Below, piece after piece: positions 43,713 through 55,056 of a stretch of 64,000 nucleotides of DNA (positions are counted from its first letter, which is position 1; the number at the start of each line of letters is the position of its first letter). Below the pieces are notes generated by a model, which saw only the letters and a list, made by a program, of their open reading frames with translations, did no database searches and had not been told where the DNA came from. A program made the position numbers and the translations under genes. Source of the DNA: Alopecurus myosuroides. Lineage: Eukaryota; Streptophyta; Magnoliopsida; Poales; Poaceae. The stretch is from positions 327,452,482 through 327,516,481 of the forward strand of contig CM054057.1 of NCBI GenBank assembly GCA_028641055.1. The letters are read 5' to 3'.

Positions 43713-45037
43713 CTAGTCATCGTCCTCAACATTGCCATTCCCCTTTCGCGCCCACAAATGCTGCACCAGGTCCTCCTGCAGAGCATGATGTGTTGCAGCG
43801 TGTCGAATCTCCTGTCGCTTGGTGAGGAAGTCTGTCCATGATGCCGGCACCTGGTGATCAACATCTGCAAGAGGGCCCTGCCGGTAGTATGGTGTGCTTG
43901 TCTCACTGTCAGGCACCGGGTCATCCCGCTCACTCTCAATGATCATATTGTGCAAGATCACACAACACTGCATCACCTCCCATATGTTGGACTTCGACCA
44001 AGTCATAGCTGGGTACCGGACAACAGCGAATCGAGATTGCAGCGCACCAAATGCCCGCTCAACATCCTTCCTGCGAGCCTCCTGGCACTTGGTAAACCAA
44101 GCTTTTGCGCTTCCTGGGATAGGGTTGGAGATGCTCTTCACAAATGTTGCCCACTTCGGGTAGATGCCATCTGCAAGATAGTACCCCTTTGTATACTGAT
44201 GTCCATTGATCTCATAGTTCACAGGGGGGCATGGCCTTCGACAAGATCGGCAAAGACATTCGAGCACTGCAAGACATTGATGTCGTTGTGACTTCCAGGC
44301 ATACCAAAGAATGAATGCCAAATCCATAGATCGTACGAAGCCACGGCCTCGAGAACCACCGAGCACTCTCCCTCCTTTCCCTTGTACATCCCCTGCCAGT
44401 CAAATGGGCAGTTCTTCCATGCCCAGTGCATGCAGTCGATACTGCCAAGCATCCCCGGAAACCCTCTTGCTTCATTCTCTGCGAGGAGACGAGCAGTGTC
44501 TTGCGCATTGGGTGATCGCAGGTATGTTGGGCCAAAAACTGCAACCACTGCCCGGCAGAACTTGTTCAAGCACTCGAGGGCTGTGGACTCGCTCATGCGC
44601 AGGTAGTCATCTTGTGCATCTGCGGGAGCACCGTATGCAAGCAACCTCATGGCCATCGTGCACTTCTGGATAGAGGTAAACCCTACCGTGCCGGTGCAGT
44701 CCTTCTTCAACTTGAAGTAGGTGTCGAACTCCCGGATGGCATGCATGATGTTGAGGAAGAGCGTGCGTTTCATCCTGAAACGACGCCGGAACACCTTCTC
44801 GTCGTTGGTGGGATCCTCGGCGAAGTAGTCGGAGTAGAGGATGCAGTAGCCCTCGTACCGCTGTCTCGGCCTGCTCTTGCGGCGACCGGGCTTCGATCCA
44901 GTGCGGCGCGGCGCGGCGTCCTGGGCCTGCAATCTGGCCAGGCAGCTCAGGACGAGCAGGTGCTCCTCGTCGTCGATGGCAGCCTGGTCTTCCTCGTCGA
45001 ACAGCTCGACGAGCATCTCCTCGGCGTCGGAGTCCAT
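43713..45037 (-). pseudogene. Harbinger transposase (DDE), single frameshift
   Basis: The ATG at 45037 ([17 protein letters not shown]) is followed by a basic DNA-binding segment ([14 protein letters not shown]). The DDE domain has [14 protein letters not shown] (first D), [15 protein letters not shown] (second D) and RKDVERAFGALQSRF (glutamate). One frame runs to 44219 and the other takes over through [27 protein letters not shown] to the stop at 43713. The change falls in a run of six C on the minus strand near 44225 and amounts to one base. Apart from that it is full-length (about 441 residues), so either a recently dead copy or a homopolymer sequencing error. Autonomous PIF elements also need a Myb-like ORF1, which is not in this element. 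Confidence 0.88.
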
Positions 45038-45328
45038 GGCTCGGATACAGCGTCGAACACCTTGCGGGCGGGTGGACGCGTCTCACTGGGTACAACCTCC
45101 TCCGCGGCGGACACGCGAGCGAACGGCGGCGACGATGTGGAGCACGGCCGGTGGTGGTTTGCCTCGTCGATCTTCTGCGATTGTGACCGACAGCGGCGGC
45201 GTGGAGCGCGGCCGGTGGTGCGGCGACGGCGAGGCGGGCGAGCAGAAAAGACGAGTCGGGGGTGGGGAAAGTGGGCAAATAGCGCTCCACTCGCCGACAG
45301 CGCTGGCGCACGCGCGCTTTCCCTTTCG

Positions 45329-45352
45329 CCCCCCCCCCCCCCCCCCCCCCCC
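45329..45352. repeat. Poly-C tract (24 C)
   Basis: Uninterrupted run of 24 C upstream of the Harbinger transposase start. The length is likely unreliable in sequencing, and it could form a G-quadruplex on the minus strand. Confidence 0.85.
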
Positions 45353-45525
45353 AGGCCGAACCCAACGGGCTGGGTTCCGCCTGGGGGCAGCGGCGCTAAT
45401 TTCCGCCGAAACGGCGCTTTTTCAGGTCCTGGGGGGGGGGCGACTGGTGAAAAAACGGCGGTATTTACGCCAAACGGCGCTATTTTGCGTCCTGGGGGGC
45501 TCTGGGGGGACGATACAATTTGGAA

Positions 45526-47165
45526 TACATCGCTCGAAACGTCTGGCCGATCTCAGGATCGACAGGCTACGAAATATCCAATCATTGTGCAAATCTTCTA
45601 TGGGGACTTCCCTAGCTTAGCTTGTACCGGCTTGGAATTTGGAGTAGGTACTCGAAGCGAAAGCGATGGGTGATAAATTCAAATACTATACGTAGCGTAC
45701 GTATGTTGGTGCAGATATCTGTCCTTCCATTAGCTCCTGCCCCAGGTACAGCCGGCCGGCCGTCTAGTTAGTTGTTGTTCAACTGTCAACTGTTCTTCGA
45801 AGTTGAATACAATCATTGTACGGGATGATTGGATGAAGCCGATAAAATGCAGATTTTTTTCGACCAAGATCTGGAAAGTACAAAAAGAGGCAAGTTAAGT
45901 TGTTACCTGCGGAGTGAACGCAATTATATTCGACCTCGAACTAATTACTAATATATCTCCAAACTTGCATGCTTGGTAGCTCTGCCTGCCAAGTGCCAAG
46001 GCAGGGAGACGCGCTATAGTTCTAGCGTTTCGGCGAGCTGCGAGTCTATCCAATCCCATACCGTAGATTAATTTCTTTTGCATCTCCTTGTCCGTTGCTG
46101 TAAATCAACTTTGCATTTTGGTCTCTTTCCCTCGATCATTCGAGAAAACAAAATGTTCAACTTGATATAGTGCTAAGGACAAGGGCAGTCACCTGCGATA
46201 GAAGCTGGCTTCCCGCTACTTCTTCCGTCAAGCATGCCAACCACAATTGCCAGCCGGATCGCAAAAGAACAGGAAAGCATAGGATAGACGCACATGCCAC
46301 ATGCATGCATGCTCTGCATGTCCCGACTAAATTGATTAATCACAGTAGGTTTTTGTCATCTCCAAAAGGCGAGTTAAGGTCGACTGATCGCCCAAATCCC
46401 AACCACAGTTAATTAACCAAGTCTTATGCGCATTCACAGTTGGATTTACGCGAATTAAGTATGAAACATGCATGTGGACTGGATATGGATGGAGATTGCG
46501 TAGTCGATTAACATCTTCGCTCGTGCATGCATGGACATACAGATGAACTTAGAAAGAAAACTATAATGCTATGCGTTGTTATCAGACATCGTCAGGTGGG
46601 AACCTACGTAACTATATATACTGGTCAAGATGAGATCGACAAGATCATGTTTGCCTTTTTTCTGTTTTGTAGACCGTAGCCACGAGTTAGGGCCACTCTC
46701 TAAATAATTTCATCAACTACCATGCACGTGGTGCGCGAGATAGCTAAGCTAGCCAGTCAAGGAAAATCAGGAGCAGTGACTTGGACTTTTTTTTTTTTTT
46801 GAAAGCGTGACTTGTATAGTTGTATGCACTTGAGTAAGCAGGACTAACAAAATGAATTTAGGACCCGTTCGGCAACAGACCGCTCCGTGCATTCCTCGGC
46901 TCCGAGCGATTCCGGCTCTCCCTATCGAAACGAGGAGCCAGCAGCGTTCGGTTGTCGTTTTTTCTTTCTTTTTACTCGGAGCACTCCTACTCCGCTCGTT
47001 GAATTTGTAGGCTTACGTCTACAGCCTGTGGGCTCTGTCAAGCCCAAGTGTAGGAGCGAATCGGCCCAAAAAGAGCACGCTTATTAACACGCATTTCGGA
47101 CGTTAAGTGGATACCAAGAGATGAATATGGTTGAAACATTTTGTTCAAAAAGAATATGGTTGAAA
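45526..47165. other. Intergenic, no gene recognised
   Basis: Moderate GC sequence with catgcatg motifs and short T runs. A possible MITE-like patch begins ggacccgttcggcaac at 46861. No exon, tRNA or complete element can be supported. Confidence 0.45.
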
Positions 47166-47513
47166 CATGTACTGCATTTATCCCGGGGAGGCTTATTACG
47201 GATAATGTACTAGTGGGGATATGAGTCTACCATGCCATAAAAAAATAAGAAGGCCAGGAAGTATGACACTTGCGCGGTGAAACTGGATATGCACAAGGCA
47301 TATGATAGGGTGGAGTGGAGCTTCCTGGAATTTTTTTTTGCTGCAATTGGGCTTCGGCCATGGATGGGCGGGGCTAATCATGACATGTGTTCCTTCTATG
47401 AGGTATCAAGTTTAGGTTAACAATGAATTTTCCGATTATATTTATCCTTCTCGGGGACATCGTCAGAGGGATCCTCTCTCACCATATTTGTTTTTTCTCT
47501 GTGCGGAGGGCTT
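47166..47513 (+). mobile_element. LINE (non-LTR) reverse transcriptase fragment
   Basis: In shifting frames it reads AFIPGRLITDNVLVG, KLDMHKAYDRVEWSFLE and RQRDPLSPYLFFLCAEGL, the plant LINE RT blocks around motif A and the RQGDPLSPYLF box. At least two frameshifts and a T-run insertion break it. It is cut at about 47513 by the next Harbinger element. Confidence 0.85.
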
Positions 47514-49567
47514 AAGAGCATCTCCACCGGCACCCATCAAATATGTGTCCGGCACCCCCCAATTGTACCCCCTTTGGGGGCGCCGGACCTGTGCGCGCGA
47601 TTATGGTAGGCGTGCTCCGCAGCGGCACTCTCCAATCGACCACCCCCAATTGGACCCCGATCAAACAATTGGCAAATTCATTTTTACCCCAAAAACGACG
47701 ATAGGTCAACACAATTCCGGCGATCGAACGACAGTCTCGACCAACACACGGCCGTTCAAAAGGGCACCCCTCTCGGTGCATGGGAGTTCAGTCTTTTTTG
47801 GTCTCGGCATCCGCTATAGCTGCCGCCTCGGCGGCATCGGCGTCGACAGCTGCTGCAGCCACCGCATCGGCCTCGGCAGCTAGAGCCTCCGCCTCGGCCG
47901 CCGCCCTCGCCGCTCTTGCCACCGTGATGCATCGCCTTTCCTCCCTGAAGTAGGCCTTCTGATAGGGTTCATGTCAGCCGTGTTGGTTGTCATGATCGAG
48001 CGCTCTTCGGCTGCCAATTGGGTTTTACCTTTCGCCTCGGCCATGACAAGAAAGGTGTTCCACCTCTCTTTGATATCGTCATGCATCTTCAGTTTCTTCG
48101 CTGCCGATGCGGCCACCTCTTGCACGTACACGGCATGACCTCTTGCATGCCGCTCGCCGACGCCGCATGCTTCCCAGTCTTTGCCTACTTGTTCCCAATC
48201 GACCGTTCGGCACTCCTGCCCGACATCTTGGTTTCGTCCACGTCGACATCGCCCTCCCCTTTTCCGGCCGCCGTGAGACACCAACTCTTCCACTTTGGGG
48301 ATTCCTTAATCTTGATCCAAACATTCATGAACTTGAACGGCTTCTTGTTTTCCATGTTCAGCGCTACGTACATCTTGTGGGCGTCCTTGAGCTACAGAAA
48401 GGCCGGCGTGATAATATGCAAAAAAATTATAAAAAGGAGCTCGGCAACAATTTGAAAGGATTTTACTTTGAGGTCGTCGGTCTTGCCACTCTCGTTCCTC
48501 ATCCACACTTGATCATGGCAGCCATGAATCTTGTTGCATAATCCTTCAAGAATTTCCCACCGGTTCTCACATCCTTTGGCATTGCGATCGGGGAGGTAGC
48601 CACGATGATGGTATGCCTTCCTTTCGTCGAAGTCAGCTTTGATGCGCTTCCAATACGCATCACGTGTTGTTGTGCGCCTTTGCTGGCATCCAATGTCACG
48701 AACATCCATGACTCGTCCAACATTAGGTCCTCCACATCGGACCATGTCTTGCCTCGAGTACCCGGCTTCTTGATGATCTCGTCGGTGTCCACACCGTGCA
48801 CGTCTACTTCGTCACCGTCGGCGTGCCCAAATTGATCGTCATGAGCTTGAGAAAATTGATCGGTGTCGGCGTCACCGTGCCCAAAGTTGGTGGTAGAGAC
48901 GCGGATAAGTTCGTGCATGGACCCCTACAAAGGCAGATCGGCGGTCAGCACACAATTCACTTGGGCAACTGGCAACAATGAATGCATGGCCGCAATTAAT
49001 GCACGCCCGCAATGAATGCACGACAGCAATCAAATACCTCCGCCTGCTCCGTCGTTTGGTTCATCATGTTGGCGCCTTCTTCGCTGAAGAGGTCATCCCG
49101 GGATGCCGTCTACTCGCCGCTTGTGAATCCTGTCCGACACAGCGCCGACGAGGACTCGAAGAGCGCCTCCTTGTTCAGATCGATGCCGGTGGACTGCGCC
49201 GGGTCGTCTGGCGAGATGGAGAAGCGGGATTGCCGCGAGGCCTGAACCTGGCTAGGCTCGGCGTAGTAGCGCGGGGAAGACGGCGACGCGCTAGACTAGG
49301 GGGCGACAGATGTGGCAGTTTGGTCAACACCACCAGCACGTCGGCGATCTTATTTGTCTCCAACAGCGCCTGTTCTCTGGCCTGTACGCGGCGTTGTTGA
49401 TGAAGGGTAGAGGCGACGGTATGCTGCTGCTTCGCCAACAGCTCCACCACCGCATATGTCGGCTCCGGCTTCATTGGCAGCCTCTTCGGCGCCAAAATCG
49501 GCGCCGCCGCACGCGGGAGGCCGAGTTTCTTTGGAACTTTTGGCGGCATGGTGCGGGAATGCGAATG
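47514..49567 (-). mobile_element. PIF/Harbinger element carrying ORF1, interrupted on the right
   Basis: The left terminus agagcatctccaccggcacc follows TTA within the LINE reading frame, as expected for a Harbinger insertion. The ORF1 gene occupies most of it. No right terminus or transposase is seen before the copia fragment begins near 49568. Confidence 0.65.
47880..49553 (-). pseudogene. Harbinger ORF1, Myb/SANT-like protein, decayed
   Basis: The ATG at 49553 starts MPPKVPKKLGLPRAAAP. Farther on come SSSALCRTGFTSGE (49150 region), KTWSDVEDLMLDESWMFVTLDAS (Myb/SANT-like helix 1, near 48750), then in another frame YWKRIKADFDERK and NAKGCENRWEILEGLCNKIHGC. FKFMNVWIKIKESPKW (48340-48290) and a coiled-coil end (KERWNTFLVMAEAKGKTQLAAEE) follow. 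Several frame changes show decay. In PIF elements this partner binds the transposase and terminal DNA. GenBank often mislabels such proteins as glutathione S-transferase T3-like. Confidence 0.65.
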
Positions 49568-51186
49568 GATAGTAAGAGCACCTAGAGGGGGGTGAATAGG
49601 TGCTACGACCAATTTTAATTTTTTTTAAGATTAGGCTTGACACAAAAGTAAATTCTCTAGATAATGCAACTACGGTGAATTTACCTATATGACAAGAACA
49701 AGCACAAACACAATACAAGCACAAGTTAAGGGAGTACGTCTCGTTGGAGGGGTGTGATCTTGGCCACAAAGGCCTCACCCTATTCTCCGATGAACCCCGC
49801 CATAAAGGCCTAGTCCACCTTCCGCTATTGATCCCCTTTGAGCTGAGAATTGAATCCTTTACAAACTAGCTTGGGGCACACACCCACAACCAAATTGGGG
49901 GATCCCAACACTAAGAATCACCAGGTGTAGCAAGAGATCTAGGTTCTCGACAAATGGAAACCCTAGACTCAAATCCCTCAAGTGAATGGGGGGAAATGAA
50001 GAACGGCTCAGTGAAGATGTAGATCGGGGCCTTCTCCTTCAATCCTCCAAAGATCAACAAGTTTGGTGGGAGGGATTGGGAGTAATTGAGGATTTGGTGA
50101 GCTCAATAAATGATATTCAATGCAATGGACGAACTAGAGCTCAAGGAGGAAGAGGAGTGGTATTTATAACCCCTCCTCAAATCTAGTCGTTTGAGCAGGA
50201 AAACAGGTACCGGAATATCCCTCAATGGGGCGGAAATATCCCACACCCATCCTTCCTATGGATTCTTGAGGCATTTCAATATCTACATTAGAAACATGAA
50301 ATTGCGGCACTTGGCAGCCATCATTTTCCTCGAAAACCACACTACAAGATTCTATGACAATCCGTGAGGCTTTGTCAAATATTCTATAAGTGTGGGATTC
50401 ATCACCGTAACCAAGAAATATACCCTCAATAGTTTTAGATTGAAATTTAGACAACCAAACACCCTTGATAAAATAGAAACACTTACAACCGAATACACGG
50501 AAATAGGAGAAGTTGGGTTTGTTTCCGGTGAGGATTTCATATGAAGTCTTGTCCAAGCCCTTCCGGATGTAGAGGTGGTTGCAGGAGTGGCATGCGGTGG
50601 AAATGGCCTCGACCCATAGATATTGGGGAGAAGAATACTCCACCAAAATGGTCCTTGACATATCCAATAGAGTTCTATTCTTCCGCTCAGCTACACCATT
50701 TTGTTCAGGGGTGTAGGTGGCGGAATATTGATGACAAATACCCTCATCACTAAGGAATTCATTCAAAGTGTAGTTCTTGAACTTGGAGTCATTATCACTC
50801 CTAATAGTCATGATTTGGACATTGTGTTGACGTTGCACTTGGTTGATGAAGTCGATGATAGTTTATTGGGTATCACTCTTGCACTTGAAGAAATAAACCC
50901 AAGTGTATCTTGAATAGTCATCGATAATCACCAAGCAATACTTCTTGCCTCCAAGAATTTCCTCGGGCACGACACCAAAGAGATCAACATGGAGAAGCTC
51001 CAGGATCCTCTTTGATGAGATAATAGTCTTGGCCTTGTGGGCGGCATCATGCATCTTTTCTTCAACACACGACCTACAAACGCGATCTTTGGAAAAGGAA
51101 AAACATTTTGTTTTACTCCGAGGATAAGGCCACCTTTGTGAAGACTTTGCAAAGTTCTCATGTTGACATGGGATAAGCGGCGATGC
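49568..51186 (-). mobile_element. Copia family B fragment: integrase joined directly to an LTR piece
   Basis: 49568-50195 matches the 3' part of the family B LTR (cacctagaggggggtgaataggtgc). From about 50210 the sequence is family B pol (integrase). RT, RNase H, the downstream ORF and the first part of the LTR are absent at this junction, so it is a deletion product. It is interrupted at 51187 by copia family A copy 2, whose target duplication is probably gatgc (51182-51186). Confidence 0.82.
50210..51186 (-). pseudogene. pol: Copia integrase fragment, family B
   Basis: Minus strand: HHCC-finger part (HRRLSHVNMRTLQSL), then IFGVVPEE-type sequence, IRSDNDSKFKNY near 50800 and TPEQNGVAERKN near 50720. 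The catalytic context is DND-SKF where the family has DNGSEF. It ends PQESIGRMGVGYFRPIEGY before the LTR junction near 50205. Frameshifts lie near 50870 and 51060. Confidence 0.8.
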
Positions 51187-52563
51187 TGAAAGAACATAGT
51201 TACTAAATCCTATTTTGAGTGTTTGATTACAACATATAGATGGACTAATGTGTTTTGCTAAGTGTACTCAGAAAAGATCTACCCGTAAACATCATACAAG
51301 TTGCAGCAATAAGAGAGAAAAGCTTACGGAAAAAGATGTGGAAGAAAGAAGAAGAAACGAAGAAGAAAGGAAAAAGAGTGAAGAAGAAAAGGGGTGGCCG
51401 GCCTGCCTGGCCGGCCTGCCTGGCCGGCCTGGCCGGGCTCTAGGCCGGGCTGGCGCCAGCCTCGCCGTGCCCCACGCTGGCCCCAGGCCGGGTGCCAGGC
51501 CGGGCTGCTCGGGTGGGGGTCCGGCATCACCCCACTACCCCCGCCGGCCACAGGCCGGGCACTTCGGGTGGGGGTCCGGCCCCGCCCTGCTCCCACGCCG
51601 GCCCTAGGCCGGGCTGGCTGGCCGGCTCGCCGCCCCACGCCGGCCTCCCTCTCGCGTCCATGCCGGCCCCAGGCCAGGTGCTAGGCCGGGGTGGGATTGA
51701 GCCGGCCCTGGCTGCCCCAGGCCGGCCAGGCCGGCCCCCAGGCCCCAACGACCGTATTTTGAACGGGTATAAAAAGGGCGTCTCCACCTACCTCCTTGCT
51801 TTGTCAATCTCACCCACACTTTCTCACACCACCATTGATTGACCAAGCTCAAGCTCAAGAACAAGATCTCCACAAATCCCCAACCAAAGCTCGTGATACT
51901 TTGGGATTTGAAGGAGACACCCCCGATCTACAACTCCACCGAGTCGATTAGAAATCCACCCACTCATCCCTTAGGGATCTTGTCATTCTTAGTTCATTGG
52001 AGCTAGGAATCTGGTTGCTCTTAGTTCATCGGAGCTCGGAGCCTTGTTGATATCCCCGGTGCTTTTGTGCCCGTGGATCTTGCTTCTCGGAGTCTTGGAG
52101 GCTCTTGGGATTTGGTGAGGACCCTCCAATCGTGTGGAGTGTGCCTCATCCTTGTAAAGGTTCTAGTTGTCAACCTCAACGGCAACATAGTGATTCGAGC
52201 CTATCCACATCGGTGGAAGGACTCGAAGGAGATACGGTGTGGCATTTGAGGCCTACTCGGTGTTCCACTTTGGTGGCACCGCACCGCTCCAACGGAGATT
52301 AGCTTCCATTGGGAAGTGAACTTCGGGATAAATCTCCGCGTCATTATGTTCGGTTATTCCTCAACTTACCTTTACTAGTTACTACTAGCTTAGTCATATA
52401 CTTACCTTGTGCTAGTTGTACTTTCTCAACATATAGGATTGTTCACCTAGTTGCATAATCTAGATAATCTATATTTGAGCATTACCTTGTTAACTTGAAA
52501 AAGAAGTTAAAATTTGTAGTTAACCTATTCACCCCCCCCTCTAGTTAACCTCTCGATCCTTCA
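51187..52563 (+). repeat. 5' LTR, copia family A copy 2 (1377 bp)
   Basis: Starts TGAAAGAACATAG, ends GATCCTTCA. It matches the minus-strand LTR 12168-13543 over its whole length apart from the GC-rich block. Confidence 0.9.
51395..51750. repeat. GC-rich GGCCGGCC-type block in the LTR
   Basis: Same position in the LTR as 13010-13345 but with a different arrangement of ggccggcctgg, ccggccccagg and gggtgggggtccggc units. It has evolved faster than the rest of the LTR. Confidence 0.8.
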
Positions 52564-52565
52564 AT

Positions 52566-52577
52566 TGGTATCAGAGC
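52566..52577 (+). promoter_or_regulatory. primer binding site, copia family A copy 2
   Basis: tggtatcagagc, two bases after the LTR; initiator tRNA-Met type. Confidence 0.88.
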
Positions 52578-52622
52578 CTCGTCTCTTTATATAGGCTTTA
52601 CCGCCTAAAAGAGGAGGTAAGG

Positions 52623-55046
52623 ATGGCCGATGATCCCGTCACCATGGATGGGATTCAAAAGCTAATCCAAGCTATGATTGATAGTTCCGAGAAAAAGATG
52701 GAGGGACTAATAAAAGAATTGACATCTCCATCTAGACAATCTAGTGAAAATATTATTTTAGATGAACATGGAAAACCCATTCCAACTAAAGAAGCATCCA
52801 CATCATCTTGACCATTAAATGGTAGTGATGGAAATTCTTTTGGCTTTGCTTATAACAATGCTCCTAATGTTCAACATCCACATGTTTCTCATCTCGGTCC
52901 ACCTCCTTTGGTGGATCGACATCGTTTTACTAATTGGAAAGCTTCCATGAAGTCTTACATGTGCAGCTCTTCAATGCAAATATGGAGAATTGTTGAAAAA
53001 GGGTATGAGCCAAAGGACCCCGCAAATCTAAGCTCAAGTGACATCATAGATGAGCAACTCAACGCTCATGCTTTGCATATGTTGGATAGGGCAATGGAAA
53101 AGGAAGGAGTTGAGCACATTCGGTCCTTCACTAGTGCAAAGAAAGCTTATGATGGTCTTGTCGATATGTTTGACGGAAATGTCAACCTCCAAAGGTCCAA
53201 GAGGTCAATCATTCAAAGAAAAGTTGAACACTTTCATTTGGGTGATGGAGAGAACATAGAAGACATGTTTAGAAGACTCAAGGCTCTTGTGAATGATATG
53301 AGAGATAGTGGATTCACGGATTGTACGGAGAATTGGGTCAAGGAGAAATTTCTACTCACCTTGATGCCATACAATGAAAACATGGTGATGAATGTACAAG
53401 CAAGGGCCGACTATTTGGACCTATCCCCCAATGATGTCTTAGGTGTTTTTATCACTGTAAAGGTCATGAAGCAAACCTCCGATGATGTCATGGCCCGTGT
53501 AAACGGAGAAAAGAAAGCATCTCTTGCCTTGAAGACCAAGGTCATTCCCCATGAAGATAATGACTCCAGTGATGATGATGGATCCACTCATGAGGTCTCC
53601 GAGAAAGAAATGAGGACATCACATGAAGAATGCTTGGCTCTTGCTCAACACAAGTGGTGGAAGAAAGGAGACTTTAGATCCAATGCCACCAAGAATAAAG
53701 GGAAGGAATCCTCAAGCACGAAGAAAGCAAGAACTTGCTTCAATTGTGGAGATTCCGAGCACTTCGTTGCCGAGTGCCCCTTCAAGAGTAGAATTGAGAA
53801 TGGAGGAAGACTCATCAAGAAATCCACTTTCACTCCCAAGTCCAAGAACTTCATCAAGAGAGGCCCTCCTAGGGCATTGATTGCAAAAGAAGTTGAGTAC
53901 ACATCCGGTGGTGAAGAGAGTGATGGTGAAGGCGAACAAGTAGGTATGGCGGCCATGGCTAGGGGCGTCGTACCTCCCAACTTAAGCTCTCTCTTCTCCA
54001 ACCCAAATGACCAGAAGGGTCCTTCGAGTCACAAGTGCTTCATGGCCAAGGGTATACCCCCAAAGGTGACTCCTACACTTAAACTTGCTAACTCCTCTAT
54101 TCCTTCACTACTAAATTGTGTCGAGGAAGACCCTTTGACAAACTTTGTTGAAAAACTAGAAGGAGAAACTAAATCTATTTTTGTCTCTCTCATGGATCAA
54201 TTAAGTGAGGCACATGGCCTCATTGATGAACATGAGGAGAAAATAGTGTTACTTGAAAAGTTTGCTCGTGATGATGCTAGTAAAATTGAGGAGCTTGAGA
54301 AAGCTCTAGATGAATCACATTGCTTAAGAGAAAGCATAGAAGAAACCTTTGCAATTGACATAGCTAAAGTAAAACTTGATTGTCAACATGCTTTTGCTAA
54401 GGTAACGGAGTTCATGAGTTTAAATGATGCAACTAACCAAGGTTATAATTAACTCATTAAGGATTTTGATAAGCTTAAAATTGATCATCGTACTATCTCA
54501 AATGAGCTCAAAACCTTAAAAGGAGTAAGAGTTGTGAATGAAAACTCTTGTGCTAATAACCCTTTGTGTGTCAAGGCAACTCTCATTGAGGAGAACAATA
54601 GGTTGAAGGCACAACTCAACAAAGGCCTTGCCACATGCATCCAAGGCCAAAAGAACCTCAATGATCTTTTGAGTAATCATAAGAGAGTTATTGGCAAAGA
54701 AGGCCTTGGTTTTGGTTCCACATCCAAGGTGGCTTACAAGAAGAAGTCAACTCCCTCCACTAACTCTATTGTTTTTGTGAAGGAGGGGGAGTTGGCTAAT
54801 GAGGAAGATGAGTTTGATATTATTGCTAAAAGTATTGTTCCTAGGAACACTACTACTCACAACAACTTTGCGGGAAAATATAACCCATCTTATGTGCTTC
54901 TTAAATCTATTAATGGTCATGTTTATGCAAAGTATGTAGGCACCTCATATGATGATGATTACAAGCATACTATTTGGGTTCCCAAGACCCTCGTGACTAA
55001 CAAAAAAGGACCCATCCAAAAATGGGTACCTAAGACAAGAAGTTGA
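52623..55046 (+). pseudogene. gag: copia gag family A, two in-frame stops
   Basis: ATG 52623 (MADDPVTMDG). In-frame TGA at 52809-52811 and TAA at 54450-54452; otherwise one frame to TGA 55046, about 800 residues, which is long for copia gag. The gag core spans 52920-53560 and the CCHC knuckle CFNCGDSEHFVAEC is near 53735. After it come a Lys-rich patch, coiled coils (LIDEHEEKIVLLEKF, IEENNRLKAQLNKG) and a final IQKWVPKTRS. Extended, coiled-coil gag tails are known in Sireviruses. Copy 1 has no stop in its surviving part, so the stop at 52809 is specific to this copy. Confidence 0.88.
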
Positions 55047-55056
55047 TTCATTGTAG

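Larger units (their letters stand above)
43460..45525 (-). mobile_element. PIF/Harbinger DNA transposon, right terminus eroded
   Basis: The left end gggcatctccagtcgttgc follows TTA (43457-43459), as in PIF/Harbinger elements. The subterminal ccccccaggacgcaaaa on the left has its inverse at the right (ttttgcgtcctgggggg near 45480-45500), but the last bases of the right terminus are not recognisable. It encodes one transposase on the minus strand. A run of 24 C lies at 45329-45352 upstream of the gene. Confidence 0.78.

Noticed and set aside
44612..45673. 353-residue plus-strand frame
   Set aside because: Shadow of the Harbinger transposase on the opposite strand.
46861..47098. Possible MITE beginning ggacccgttcggcaac
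   Set aside because: No matching inverted terminus or target duplication found.
51248..51842. Similar GC-rich open frames
   Set aside because: Same LTR block in copy 2; composition artefact.
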